A stretch of DNA of 64,000 bases from JBCCGI01 sp039029355. Lineage in GTDB: Bacteria > Planctomycetota > UBA1135 > GCA-002686595. Below are positions 33,258 to 42,714 of this stretch, one piece after another. Position 1 is the stretch's first letter. Each line of letters begins with the position of its first letter. The notes beneath the pieces were generated by a model, which was given only the letters and a program-made list of their open reading frames with translations, did no database searches and was not told the origin of the DNA. Both the position numbers and the translations under genes were made by a program. The stretch spans positions 3,451-67,450 of the forward strand of contig JBCCGI010000042.1 of the NCBI GenBank assembly GCA_039029355.1, in the 5' to 3' direction.

Positions 33258-35924
33258 CTAGTCCTTGCAGTCGTCGCCGCCCTGGATCATGCAGCGCAGG
33301 GCGCGCTCGACCACCGCGCTGATGCGGTTGACGCCCGAGGTCGGTATCGCCCAGAGCGCGCTCGGCGAGTCGATCGCCGCGACGTTCAGCACGCGGCCGC
33401 CGTTCTGGTGGCGGTAGTAGACGATGCTCCCGTGCGGTCCCGCTGAGGCTCCGGCGGAGTTGAGCGCGATGTCGCCGAGCGAGATCTCGTGCAGCGCGTC
33501 GCACGTCACCGCGGCGAACGCGGAGTGCGCCCAGTCGATGTAGCCGAAGCTGCAGCCGATTGCCGGCGGCACGCAGTTGGCGGGGCAGAAGTCCGTGCCG
33601 CTCGCCAGCACCGCGAGCGAGCCCGGCACCGCGTGCGCGACCTCGACGTTGGGCAGGATCGACGTCGGGTAGAGCGCCGGATCGATGTAGGCGTCGACCT
33701 CGTTGCCCACGACCCGGCCGGTATCGGTGACCTTCTCGTCGGCGATCACCGAGCCTTCCCACAGCCAGTGGGTCGGCGCATCGACCTTCCAGAAGCCGAA
33801 GGAGGCGGGCGAGCCGAAGCACATGCCGCCGCCGACGTCGCCGAGCGTGCCCAGCAGCACGTCGCGGGCGCCGGCCGTGCCGGACGCGCACTGCTCGATG
33901 AAGCGCCAGGAGCCGGTACGCCCGCCGGCCAGCAGGCTCTCGGAGTCGGCGTTGCCGAGGAACTCGACCTCGGTGGGCCACTTCTTCACCTCAACGATCG
34001 GGTTGCCGCTGTCCGTCAACGCGTTCTCCGCGCGCCAGACGATCGTGTTGCCCCCGACGCACACCAGGTTGCCGCCGGACTGCGCGTAGTCGATCGCGCC
34101 GTCGAGCATCGGCTCCGACCAGTACTCCTGGTGTCCGATGAACATCACGACCTTGTAGTCGTTCAGATCCTCGATGCCGTAGCCCGCGAGCGCCGAACCG
34201 CCCGCCAGCACGCGGCCGTGGGCGTCGAGGTCCAGATCGGTGTAGGCGTGGTAGCTGAGCGGGCCCGACAGCTCGCCGCCGGTGGGCGCCTCGAGCCACT
34301 CGAAAACGAGCGAGTCGAGTGCCGCATCGCGCCGGTTGGGGCTCCACCCGATCGGCAGGATGCCCGTCAGCACCGACTCGGTCTCGATCGGGCTCGCGCG
34401 CAGGTTCGGACGGCGCCAGCCGAAGTAGTGCGCCGCCGACGCGCCGTCGCCCATCCGCGCGTAGGCGGCGTTGTTGCCCTGCGACGCGCAGCCCGGGCGC
34501 GTCGGAATGCCCGCGGCCGTGCCGACACCGACCTCGCGCCCCATCACGCCGGGCCACGGGTTGTAGGCGGTCCAGGTCGAGGTCGGGACGATCACCGCGA
34601 CGTCCGCGGTGGCGCCGGTCGGGGGACGGACGACGAAGCTCTGGAAGCGGCTCGCCGTACCGAGGTTCTCGGCCGTCTGGTCGCACGGCACGGGCGTGCA
34701 GGGCGTTCCGCACGGGTACTCGTGGAAGACGGCCTGCAGCGCGTAGTAGCCCGGCGCGAGCCCCGCGGTGACCGTCCCGTCGAACGTATGGAGCACCGGG
34801 AACTGCGCGTCGACGACCTGGTCGCGGTTCAGCCGCAGCGCCCGCTCCGCGGGCGGCCGGCCCGCCACTCCGGGAGTGCCGTGGCCCATCAGCTCCCCGT
34901 CGCCGAGCGTGCCGCCGGCGTTGACAAGCGTCGTCCCGTACGGGTCCTCGAAGGCGAGCGACAGCTTGAGGCCATTCGCCGGCGGCGATGCCGACGTGCA
35001 CGTGGGGATGGTCTCGGCCGGGCCGACGCCGTCGAGCAGCTTGGACTGAAGCTGCGCCTTGCTGAGGCGGCGGCTCCACAGCTCCCAGCGGTCGAGGCGT
35101 CCGTCGAGCCCGGCGACGACCTCGCCGCCGACCGTGCTCGCGCCGAGCAGCATCGGCAGGCCCGAGGAGATCACCGGCGAGGTGCCCATCCGCTGGTCCT
35201 TGTCGCGCTCGGATACGCACTCCCACGTGCCCGTCGTCGGGTCGAAGTCGGCGCGATAGAGCCGCAGCGTATGCTGTCCTCCCAATCCGGGCACTCCGCC
35301 CGGCCCGGCCGACCCGACGTTCTTCTTCTGCAGCGTCGCGGCCACGAACGACCAGCGGCTGGCCTCCATCGGCGTGGGATCGACCGCGGTCAACACCCCG
35401 GTGCCGGTCCGCACCGTTGCGAACAGATGCCCCTGGCGGTCGATCCCGATTCCCCCCGGGCCCGCGAGCGTCGCGCCCCCCGTATCCAGTTGACCCGCGA
35501 GCACGGTGTACACGCTGCCCTCCTCCGGCGTGCCGCCGCCGTCCGGCTCGACGTAGGTCGGCCGCACGAAGCCGCACAGCGTCAGCGCGTTGAGCCCCGA
35601 CAGCTGGTGGTCCGGCAGGTCGACGTACGAGCCAAACGGCGTTACGTGGTTGGGACCCATCGCGTGCTCGAGCGTTCCGCTCGAGGCCCGCGACGGCCAG
35701 CTCGCAACGCCGCGCTGACGGATCTCAAGCAGCCGGTACTCGATGCAGAGCGGCCCGCTCGACGTGTCCCAACTGGCGTGGACGTCGATCGGCTCGCCCG
35801 GCGCGTAGCTGGGCTTGTCGGTGTAGAGGCCGAACGGCGGAACCTCTTGGAGCGAGCACCCCTGGGCGTCGCTGGATCCCGGGTAGAGAGAAGCAATGAG
35901 AGCGAGGAACAAGACTCGATTCAT
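33258..35924 (-). CDS. Exported LamG plus DMFase-beta-like C-terminal domain protein
   Basis: This is an 888-residue exported protein (signal peptide MNRVLFLALIASLYPGSSDA). Residues ~25-120 are an N-terminal beta domain (LYTDKPSYAPGEPIDVHASW). Residues ~120-297 form a LamG/concanavalin-like jelly roll (WSFVAATL, LRLYRADFDP, GRLDRWELWSRRLSKAQL). Residues ~440-885 resemble the C-terminal part of the large subunit of N,N-dimethylformamidase (ADVAVIVPTSTWTAYNPW, YTDLDLDAHGRVL, YKVVMFIGHQEYWSEPMLDG, GGNLVCVGGNTIVWRAEN). Related proteins are widespread and mostly uncharacterised, so amidase activity cannot be claimed. The ATG at 35924 has AAAGGGGC just upstream and starts the signal peptide; the frame is open far beyond it but without coding character. 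It diverges from the sigma fusion at 36012 across 87 bp. Confidence 0.82.
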   Translation of the reverse strand: MNRVLFLALIASLYPGSSDAQGCSLQEVPPFGLYTDKPSYAPGEPIDVHASWDTSSGPLCIEYRLLEIRQRGVASWPSRASSGTLEHAMGPNHVTPFGSYVDLPDHQLSGLNALTLCGFVRPTYVEPDGGGTPEEGSVYTVLAGQLDTGGATLAGPGGIGIDRQGHLFATVRTGTGVLTAVDPTPMEASRWSFVAATLQKKNVGSAGPGGVPGLGGQHTLRLYRADFDPTTGTWECVSERDKDQRMGTSPVISSGLPMLLGASTVGGEVVAGLDGRLDRWELWSRRLSKAQLQSKLLDGVGPAETIPTCTSASPPANGLKLSLAFEDPYGTTLVNAGGTLGDGELMGHGTPGVAGRPPAERALRLNRDQVVDAQFPVLHTFDGTVTAGLAPGYYALQAVFHEYPCGTPCTPVPCDQTAENLGTASRFQSFVVRPPTGATADVAVIVPTSTWTAYNPWPGVMGREVGVGTAAGIPTRPGCASQGNNAAYARMGDGASAAHYFGWRRPNLRASPIETESVLTGILPIGWSPNRRDAALDSLVFEWLEAPTGGELSGPLSYHAYTDLDLDAHGRVLAGGSALAGYGIEDLNDYKVVMFIGHQEYWSEPMLDGAIDYAQSGGNLVCVGGNTIVWRAENALTDSGNPIVEVKKWPTEVEFLGNADSESLLAGGRTGSWRFIEQCASGTAGARDVLLGTLGDVGGGMCFGSPASFGFWKVDAPTHWLWEGSVIADEKVTDTGRVVGNEVDAYIDPALYPTSILPNVEVAHAVPGSLAVLASGTDFCPANCVPPAIGCSFGYIDWAHSAFAAVTCDALHEISLGDIALNSAGASAGPHGSIVYYRHQNGGRVLNVAAIDSPSALWAIPTSGVNRISAVVERALRCMIQGGDDCKD

Positions 35925-36011
35925 GCCCCTTTGGGCGAGCCGTGGCCGCGTGCGTTGCGCCTCTTTGCCAAAAACCACGCCGGCACGGACGGTGCTACGA
36001 TCCAAAGGTCT

Positions 36012-38567
36012 ATGTCGATCCACGAAGCCCCCCCTCCTTCGTCGGAGCCGGCGCTCGACTGCGACTCCGCGCGCCTCGAGCGCGTCGCCCAACGCCTGGT
36101 GCCGTGCCACCACGACGCGGAGGACGCCGTGCAGGACGCTTGGCTTGCGCGCCTTAGCCAACCGAGCGGGCGGCTGCGGAATGCCGCGGCCTGGATGCAG
36201 ACGGCGGTGTTCCGTGCGGCGCTGCGGATCCGGGCGCGCGACGCAAGCCGTGCTCGCCGCGAGGCGCGCTCGAGCGGCGTTCGGTACGAACGGTCGCCGC
36301 TGGAGCACCTGGTCGAGCGCACCGAGGCCGAGCGCGTGCTGCGGCTCGTCGACGGCTTGAGGCAGCCCTACCGCGAGGTGCTGCGCGAGCGCCTGCTGAA
36401 GGACCGCGAGCCGGCGGAGATCGCGGCCCGACTCGGCCGCCCTGAGGGCACGGTGCGCAGCCAGCTCAAGCGCGGATTGGAGCAGTTGCGGCTGCGCGCG
36501 TGCGACGACCGCAAGCGCCGCGGCTTCGGCGCGTGGCTCCCGCGTCTTCCGCGCTGGATGCGCGCGGGTGGCTGGCTCGGCGCGCCGGGAGCGTGCGTGC
36601 TCGGCGCGCTCCTACTGGGGACGCTGCTCGCGTTCGCGCTGCGGTCGGAGGAGCTCTCCAACCGTCCGGCCGTCGTCGCGGTGCGGCCGGCCGGTGCGGG
36701 GGATCTCGCTCCGACGGCGGGACTCGCGCGCGCGACGGCGGGGCTCGCACGCGCGGCGGCGCGCGTTGCCGTCGAGCGGAGGATCACGGGCGGCGCCTTC
36801 GCGGCGGCGCCGGATCCGGTCGCCGCTCCGCCCGAGGCCGTGCGTCTGCGCGCCCGGCTCAGCGGCGGGGGGCGCAGCTGGCGTCCGCTGGGAGGTGCGT
36901 ACGTCTTCGGCTCCGAGCGACTGCACGACGCGACCCCGATCACGCTCGGAAAGGCCGACGACGATGGAGCGCTCGAGGTTCCGGTCGATCGGCTGCCGCT
37001 GTGGGTCTGGTTCGAAGGTCACGCGGCGTTGACGCGCTGGGTGTGGGTCGAAGCGTCGCTCGCGGGCGAGCATCCGATCGAGCTCATCGCCACGGCGGCG
37101 CAGGCCGTTCAAGTGCGGGTCGTCGCCGACGGCGAGCCGCTTGAGGGGGCGACCATCGAGGCGCGGCTGCCTGAGCGGGTCGCCGCCGTGGGGCGCAGCG
37201 GACAGCCCGAAGGCCCGCCGCTCGCGAGCGCTGCGCGAAGCGACGCGCGCGGTGCCGCGCGCATCCTGCTTCCGCCGGGAGACAAGGCGCCGACGCTCGC
37301 CGTTCGGCATCCGCGCCATGCGAGCGCTCACGTGTCGCTCGACCCAATGCAGCGCGATGTGCACGTGCGCCTCGATGGGGGCGTCGTCGTCCGCGCTCGC
37401 CTGCTCCTCGACGACGGCCGCCCGGCGCGCGGGGCCCGCGCCTCGCTGCAGCTCTCCCACGACGTCGGCCCGTGGGCCGCCCGCGCCGACGCGGCGGGTC
37501 GGGTGACCTGGTCGGGAGTCCCCGGGGGGACTCAGTTCCTGCTCGCGGCGTCGCACGCGGGCGGCGCGACGTTGGCGACCGGAACGGCCGTTGGACGCGA
37601 GCTCGACCTCGGCGCGCTGACGCTCGCCGACCTGCACGCTGTCCGCGGTCAGCTCGTGTGGCCGAGCGCAGGCCCGCCCTCGGCGTGGACCGTCGAGCTG
37701 CACCCGACGACGAGCCGTGCGGACGCCGCCCTGCTTTTCCCCGATCGGCTCGAGAGCGGCCCGCGCGAGGCCGCGCCGGCACCTGACGGCTCGTTCCGCT
37801 TCGACCTCTGCCGTCGCGCACGCTACGACCTGGTCGTGCGAGAGCGTGCGAGCGGCGCCGTCGTTGCGCGCTACGGGGGCGTGCGTCCCGGCGAGTCCGG
37901 CTTCGTGCTCGAAGTGCCCGTGCCGGACGGTCTCGACCCGTCGCCCGCAGGAGAGGTGGCCGCCGCCGCGCGTCGCTTCGGAAGCCTCGAGCTCAGCCTC
38001 CCGCGTACCGGCGGCGCCCAGCTGCTCCTGCTCGGTGCCGGCGTGCACATGCACTCGAGTCCGTTGGCCCCCGCGCGCGGCGCGCTCCACCGCGGGCGGA
38101 AGTTCTCGCTCGAGAACGGCCTGCCGCCCGGCGACTACGATCTCTTCCTGCACCGCCTCGGGCGCGAGCACGTACACCGACGCCTGCGCATCGAGGCCGG
38201 CGCTACGACGCACCTCACGATCGATCCGCCCGCCGACGGACGCGCGCTCGGGATCGTCGTGCGCGGCAAGAGGCGGCTGTTGCCGGAAGAGGAGCTCGAG
38301 CTCTGGGTGCATACGCGTGAACGCGCTTACCGGATGCCGGTCTACAACCCGATCCGCCGCTCGAATCCGGGCGCGTTGCTTTGCATGCGGCTGGGAGTTC
38401 CGCTCGACGTCGAAGCGGTCGAGGTGCGCAGCTCGGTTGGACTACGCGGTATGGCTACCGTGGAACCCGCTTCCGATCCCGCGGGAGCGCCTTTGCCATG
38501 TGAGGTCATGCTGCTCGAGGATGCGCATACCTCGCATCCCAACGCTCCGAACACGAGCGCGCGTTAG
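36012..38567 (+). CDS. Second sigma-70/TM/extracytoplasmic-domain fusion
   Basis: This is an 851-residue fusion with the same plan as the protein at 30188 but diverged sequence. Sigma region 2 is at ~18-80 (LERVAQRLVPCHHDAEDAVQDAWLARL, AAWMQTAVFRAALRIRARDASR). Region 4 is at ~100-162 (LVDGLRQPYREVLRERLLKDREPAEIAARLGRPEGTVRSQLKRGLEQLRL is seen in parts). A basic stretch and a transmembrane helix (~190-210, APGACVLGALLLGTLLAFAL) precede ~600 residues of CarboxypepD_reg-like beta domains. The ATG at 36012 follows AAAGG; a much longer open frame runs upstream but is antisense to the DMFase-like gene and lacks coding character. It is followed by a small exported protein and a sigma-less relative, suggesting a gene cluster built on this architecture. 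Confidence 0.9.
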   Translation: MSIHEAPPPSSEPALDCDSARLERVAQRLVPCHHDAEDAVQDAWLARLSQPSGRLRNAAAWMQTAVFRAALRIRARDASRARREARSSGVRYERSPLEHLVERTEAERVLRLVDGLRQPYREVLRERLLKDREPAEIAARLGRPEGTVRSQLKRGLEQLRLRACDDRKRRGFGAWLPRLPRWMRAGGWLGAPGACVLGALLLGTLLAFALRSEELSNRPAVVAVRPAGAGDLAPTAGLARATAGLARAAARVAVERRITGGAFAAAPDPVAAPPEAVRLRARLSGGGRSWRPLGGAYVFGSERLHDATPITLGKADDDGALEVPVDRLPLWVWFEGHAALTRWVWVEASLAGEHPIELIATAAQAVQVRVVADGEPLEGATIEARLPERVAAVGRSGQPEGPPLASAARSDARGAARILLPPGDKAPTLAVRHPRHASAHVSLDPMQRDVHVRLDGGVVVRARLLLDDGRPARGARASLQLSHDVGPWAARADAAGRVTWSGVPGGTQFLLAASHAGGATLATGTAVGRELDLGALTLADLHAVRGQLVWPSAGPPSAWTVELHPTTSRADAALLFPDRLESGPREAAPAPDGSFRFDLCRRARYDLVVRERASGAVVARYGGVRPGESGFVLEVPVPDGLDPSPAGEVAAAARRFGSLELSLPRTGGAQLLLLGAGVHMHSSPLAPARGALHRGRKFSLENGLPPGDYDLFLHRLGREHVHRRLRIEAGATTHLTIDPPADGRALGIVVRGKRRLLPEEELELWVHTRERAYRMPVYNPIRRSNPGALLCMRLGVPLDVEAVEVRSSVGLRGMATVEPASDPAGAPLPCEVMLLEDAHTSHPNAPNTSAR

Positions 38568-38709
38568 CGGAGCGGTGCACCGCGTTGTAACGGCGATTGC
38601 GACGACATAGCGGTCGTCGTAGTCGGCGGCTACCGTTCGAGCTTCCTTGCGCCGGGTATCCCGCCCGGCTTTCACTTCCCGATAGAGACCCTTTTCTTGG
38701 GAGAACTCG

Positions 38710-39147
38710 ATGCATCGCATTCTTGTGCTCGCATCTTGCCTGTTCATGTTCCTCGGGCTCGCGTCCACGACGGACGCGCAGCTCATCATCAACGGCACCG
38801 AAGTCGTCGACTCGTCCGGTGGCTTCACCGGCAACACGCCGACCTTGGTCGAGGGAGAGAACGTCAACGTCACCAATAACTTCCCCGTCTCGATCACCCT
38901 GCGGGTGTACGACGCGGACGGCAACGTGATCGGCGAGGTCGGCGTGCTCGCCGGCGACCGCTACAACGGACCCCACGGGCTCTCCGCGGGGACCTACCAG
39001 CTGTGCGCCGGCATCGCCGGGACGCAGCAGTTCTTCGAGATCGGAGAGGTCTCGGTGAAGCAGAAGGTGTCGGCCGAAGCGCCTGGCCGCGAGGAATCGC
39101 AGCCGGCGGCCAGCGCGGGCGGTGTTTCCGCGCGTCGCGTAGGCTAG
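38710..39147 (+). CDS. Small exported protein of unknown function
   Basis: This is a 145-residue protein with a clear signal peptide (MHRILVLASCLFMFLGLASTTDA). The mature part is beta-rich (LIINGTEVVDSSGGFTGNTP, NFPVSITLRVYDADGNVIGE) and probably forms one Ig-like or CarboxypepD_reg-like sandwich, with a polar Ala/Ser/Glu tail. GGGAG precedes the ATG (TTGGGAGAACTCGATG). It lies 142 bp after the second sigma fusion and 61 bp before the sigma-less relative. I recognise no family. Confidence 0.7.
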   Translation: MHRILVLASCLFMFLGLASTTDAQLIINGTEVVDSSGGFTGNTPTLVEGENVNVTNNFPVSITLRVYDADGNVIGEVGVLAGDRYNGPHGLSAGTYQLCAGIAGTQQFFEIGEVSVKQKVSAEAPGREESQPAASAGGVSARRVG

Positions 39148-39208
39148 CGACGTAGGCTCGGCCCCGGGCGCTCGACGTCCGGGGCCGGCAGGGTCAGCTG
39201 GGAGAGCG

Positions 39209-41356
39209 ATGAAGCGACGGATCGGTCTAGGGCTTGGAGCGGTGGTGGCAGTGCTCGTGGGAGCGGCGCTCGTGCTGCTCGGTGGCGGCGCGCGAGAGGA
39301 TTCGCCCGCGGACGCGCCCGCACCCGCAGCGGAGCGTGCGCAGCCGCGCGGGGCGGCGGAGGTCGCGGGCGTGACGGATCCGGGCGCGGATGCGCGCCGG
39401 GCGTCCGACGCTGCGCCTGCGCCAGATGCGCCCGACATGCCGGGCGAAGAGGAACAAGCAGCGGAGCTCGTGGTGCTCGGGCGCTGCCTGACCGAGAACG
39501 GCACGCCGGTGGTGGGCGCCGCGGTCGAGCTGCGCATCGACGACCTGCGCGGGAGCCGGCCGTCGGATCTGAGGAAGGCGAGCACGGGCGCGGACGGACG
39601 CTTCCGCCTGGCGATCCCGCGCACGCCGCACTCCGCGCTGCGCCTGAAGTGCTCGGCCGAAGGGCGCTCGACCGAGAGCCTGGCGCTGGGCGAGCTCCCG
39701 GACGCGAACGAGCTGGACGCGGGCGATGTTGTGCTCGAGCGCGGCTGCAGCTTCTTCGGCAGCGTGAGCACGCCCGACGGGGCGGCGCTGGAAGGGGCGC
39801 AGATCGTCGCGCGGCGCGTCGTCGCGGCCGACCGCCAACTGCCCGCAGAGAGCACGCGGAGCCACGGCATCCCCTCGCGCGCCGACGGCTCGTACGAGAC
39901 CTGGAGTCTGCCGGCGGACGTGTGGGAGCTCGAGGTCCGCGGTCGCGGCTTGCGCAGCACCCCGCCGCGGCGGGTCGACGCGAGCGCCGGCGGAGCGAAG
40001 CGCATCGACTGGACGGTCGAGCCGCTCGCGCCGATCGCGGGCGTCGTCCTGCTCGCGGAGGGCGGGCCCGCCGCCGGTGCGCGCGTGACGGCACGCGAGT
40101 CCCTGGACGGCGCAGAGGCGACCTTCTCGGCGGTCACGGGTGAGGACGGCTCGTTCGAGCTGCAGAGCCGCCCCGGCTGGGAGGGCGGCGACGAGGTGCT
40201 CGTCGCGCTCACCGAGGGAGGCGACTTCGAGGCCGAGCCTGCGCTCGCGGCCTTCGGGCACCGCGACGTGGTGCTGCTCGCGCGGCGCAAGCCGCGCCTG
40301 GTGCTGCGCGTCGTCGACGGCGCGGGCGCGCCGGTTGCGGACTACGCCTATCGCATCAGCCCGAGCGAAGACGTCGGCGGATCGTGGGGCGAGTCGCGCT
40401 CCCCCGACGGCATCGTCGAGCTGACGGCGCTGCCCGAGGCGGCGTGGCTCTTCGTGATCCCGCGCGAGGAGCACCGCGCGCGCGGGCCGGTCGCGCTCCC
40501 GCGCTCCGGCCAGCTCGACGTCGAGGTGGGAGACGTCCACCCCCTGACCGCGACCGTCCGAACGGCCGACGGCGCGCCGGTGCCCGGCGCCACGATCGAC
40601 GTGGTCAGCCTGCGAACCGGCGCGTCGCGGGGGGGCGCGCAGCTGACGCTCGACGCGCGCCGCGCGTCGATCTTCTCCGCCAGCGACACGTGGCTTTGGT
40701 CGAGCGCCGACACGGACGGAGGCGGGGAGGCGACGGTCGAGCTTCCCGATCTAAGCTCGGCCGACCTCGCGCTACGCCTGACCGGGCCGAGCGGCGAGCA
40801 GCTGCACGTCCCGGTGGCGCGCGACCAGCGCTCCGCGGAGCTCATCCTCCCGGCCGGCGGGGCGGTCGCGCTGTCGCTCACGGGCGACTGGCCGCCGGGC
40901 CTGCGGCTGCACCTGGTCCACACGACCGTCGGCGCGCTCGAGCCCGTACCCCGCGCCGGGCTGCTGGCCACCGGCGGCGAGACGGTCACGCTGAGCGGGC
41001 TGGCTCCGGGCGAGTGGGAGCTGCGCGCGAACCACGCGAACCGCAGCTATCCGCTGCGCGTCGTCGCCTTTGCGGGAGGCGAGAGCCAGGCGTTGACGCT
41101 CGACGCCGACGACGTGCTCGCGCCGGCGCGCGAGATCCAGGTGCTGCGCGCCGACGGGACCGCCTTCGCTGGCGAGGTGAGGCTGGCGCTCGAGACGCGC
41201 ACCGGACCGCTCGAGCTGCTGCGCGTGCAGGTCGACGGCGGGAGGCTGCCGCTGCCCGTCCTGCCGCGCGGGGCGTATCGCGTCGCGCTTGGCCAGGGGG
41301 CCGAGACCGCGCTGGACGAGGCGGCGTGGGCCGCGCCCGTCTGGCACCTCCCCTGA
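39209..41356 (+). CDS. Membrane-anchored carboxypeptidase-regulatory-like repeat protein lacking a sigma domain
   Basis: This is a 715-residue protein. A short basic N terminus (MKRRIGLGL) and transmembrane helix (~5-26, GAVVAVLVGAALVLLGGG) lead to a Pro/Ala/Glu-rich linker and then repeated beta-sandwich modules: LVVLGRCLTENGTPVVGAAVELRI is the first, with later strands PIAGVVLLAEGGPAAGARVTA and LVLRVVDGAGAPVADYAYRI. The layout after the TM helix matches the C-terminal parts of the two sigma fusions, so it looks like a paralogue without the DNA-binding part, or one that lost it. The function is unknown; carbohydrate or protein binding at the surface is a guess. Confidence 0.8.
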   Translation: MKRRIGLGLGAVVAVLVGAALVLLGGGAREDSPADAPAPAAERAQPRGAAEVAGVTDPGADARRASDAAPAPDAPDMPGEEEQAAELVVLGRCLTENGTPVVGAAVELRIDDLRGSRPSDLRKASTGADGRFRLAIPRTPHSALRLKCSAEGRSTESLALGELPDANELDAGDVVLERGCSFFGSVSTPDGAALEGAQIVARRVVAADRQLPAESTRSHGIPSRADGSYETWSLPADVWELEVRGRGLRSTPPRRVDASAGGAKRIDWTVEPLAPIAGVVLLAEGGPAAGARVTARESLDGAEATFSAVTGEDGSFELQSRPGWEGGDEVLVALTEGGDFEAEPALAAFGHRDVVLLARRKPRLVLRVVDGAGAPVADYAYRISPSEDVGGSWGESRSPDGIVELTALPEAAWLFVIPREEHRARGPVALPRSGQLDVEVGDVHPLTATVRTADGAPVPGATIDVVSLRTGASRGGAQLTLDARRASIFSASDTWLWSSADTDGGGEATVELPDLSSADLALRLTGPSGEQLHVPVARDQRSAELILPAGGAVALSLTGDWPPGLRLHLVHTTVGALEPVPRAGLLATGGETVTLSGLAPGEWELRANHANRSYPLRVVAFAGGESQALTLDADDVLAPAREIQVLRADGTAFAGEVRLALETRTGPLELLRVQVDGGRLPLPVLPRGAYRVALGQGAETALDEAAWAAPVWHLP

Positions 41357-41504
41357 TCTTCGCGGGTTCCTTGGAGACGGCGCTGCGGCGCGCCGGAACC
41401 CACACGGGCAGGACCGCATGCTGAGTGGCCTCGCACGCCAGGTCGTGTGGCGCCCGTGAGCGTGACGGTCTACCGGCAGAGCGCGGTGGGAAACGCGCCG
41501 CGCT

Positions 41505-42713
41505 TCACGAGCCTGGAGCCGGCGACACCGCTGGACCCGCAGCCGCCGGCGTCTCCGCTCGTCCGCAGCCCCAGCGGCAGAGGAGGGCGGTGGCTCCGCA
41601 CCAGACCGCGAGCTGGAGCGCGACCGCCGGGCCTCCGTCGGCGAGCCGCGACGGAAGCCACAGCGTCACCCCCACCGCCAGGAACGCGGCGGCGCGGCTG
41701 CGCGTGGGCCGCTCGAGGAACGCGACACCCAGGGCGACCAGCAGGAACACGATCAGCCCGTTGTCGTAGACCCGGTGGTAGGTGCCGACGCGCGCGACGA
41801 CGCCGGCGACCGCAAAGCTCTCGAGCAGCGGCCGCCCGCGCAAGGTCCGCAGGCCCGCCAGGCCCACGCCGGCGGCGGCGAGGGCGAGGAGGAGCACGGT
41901 GCCCGGCCCCCCGAGCCCGCGCTCGGCGAGGAACGACAGCGCTCCGACATCCGCGAGCTCGAGCAGCGGCGTGCCCCAGAACATCTGCCCGGTCCACTCG
42001 AGCGGATCGGTCGCCAGCCACCGCCACACGAGCAGCGAGCACGCGAGCCAATACGCCCCGGCCACCGCGATCGCCGCCCACCGTCCGCGCGCCAGGAACG
42101 GAAGCACGAAGGGAGCCGCTACGTTGAGCTTCAGGTTCGCGACGCCCAAGATCAGCCCCGACGCGACGCGGCGCCGCTCGAGCGCGAGCAGAAGCGCCAA
42201 CAGCGCCAGCACGATCGTCGCCGGCTGCCCGAGTCCGATCGCCGTTCCGTGCGCCGCCGGCGCGAGCGCGGCGGCGGAGAGCAGCGCCGCGCCGCGCTTG
42301 CCGAACGGCCTCCCCAGTCTCCACGCCCAGCGCCCGAGCACCGCCAGCGCGGCCAAGCTGACGCCTGCGAAGATCCAGCGGACCTCGGGCCACGGTGCTC
42401 CGTAGAGCACGGCTCCGGAAACGAAGGCCCAGGGTGGGTCGCCGACGACTCCGGGCGCACCGAGATCGGAGCGCGGCTCGACGCGCCGCGCGACCGCCGC
42501 TGCCGCGCGGCCCTCCTGCAGCGCCCAGACGCGCTCCTGCACGTCGTACGGATTCTGACGGTCGAAGGCGTAGCGCTGCGCCGACCAGCGGATGCGCAGG
42601 TCGCCCGCGCCCTCCCCCGCGACCAGGTGCGCGACCCCGCGCGCCGCGTAGAGCAGCGCCATGCCCGCGAGCAGGCAGGTGAGCGCAACAAGCGGCCAGC
42701 TCTTCCCCTCCAT
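41505..42713 (-). CDS. Polytopic GT-C glycosyltransferase (GT87/DUF2029-like)
   Basis: This is a 402-residue inner-membrane protein with about ten predicted hydrophobic helices. It resembles GT87-family polyprenyl-phosphate-mannose-dependent transferases. RYAFDRQNPYDV early in the chain and GDPPWAFVSGAVLYG recall the first periplasmic loop, where these enzymes have their catalytic acidic residue. It starts 1 nt after the stop of the GT2 gene (TGATATG), so the pair is translationally coupled and likely builds or modifies one glycan. The acceptor is unknown. Confidence 0.8.
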   Translation of the reverse strand: MEGKSWPLVALTCLLAGMALLYAARGVAHLVAGEGAGDLRIRWSAQRYAFDRQNPYDVQERVWALQEGRAAAAVARRVEPRSDLGAPGVVGDPPWAFVSGAVLYGAPWPEVRWIFAGVSLAALAVLGRWAWRLGRPFGKRGAALLSAAALAPAAHGTAIGLGQPATIVLALLALLLALERRRVASGLILGVANLKLNVAAPFVLPFLARGRWAAIAVAGAYWLACSLLVWRWLATDPLEWTGQMFWGTPLLELADVGALSFLAERGLGGPGTVLLLALAAAGVGLAGLRTLRGRPLLESFAVAGVVARVGTYHRVYDNGLIVFLLVALGVAFLERPTRSRAAAFLAVGVTLWLPSRLADGGPAVALQLAVWCGATALLCRWGCGRAETPAAAGPAVSPAPGS

Positions 42714-42714
42714 A

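Noticed and set aside
33489..36011. A long in-frame extension upstream of the second sigma fusion
   Set aside because: It is antisense to the DMFase-like gene, has shadow-type composition and no domain. The sigma domain begins right after ATG 36012, which follows AAAGG.
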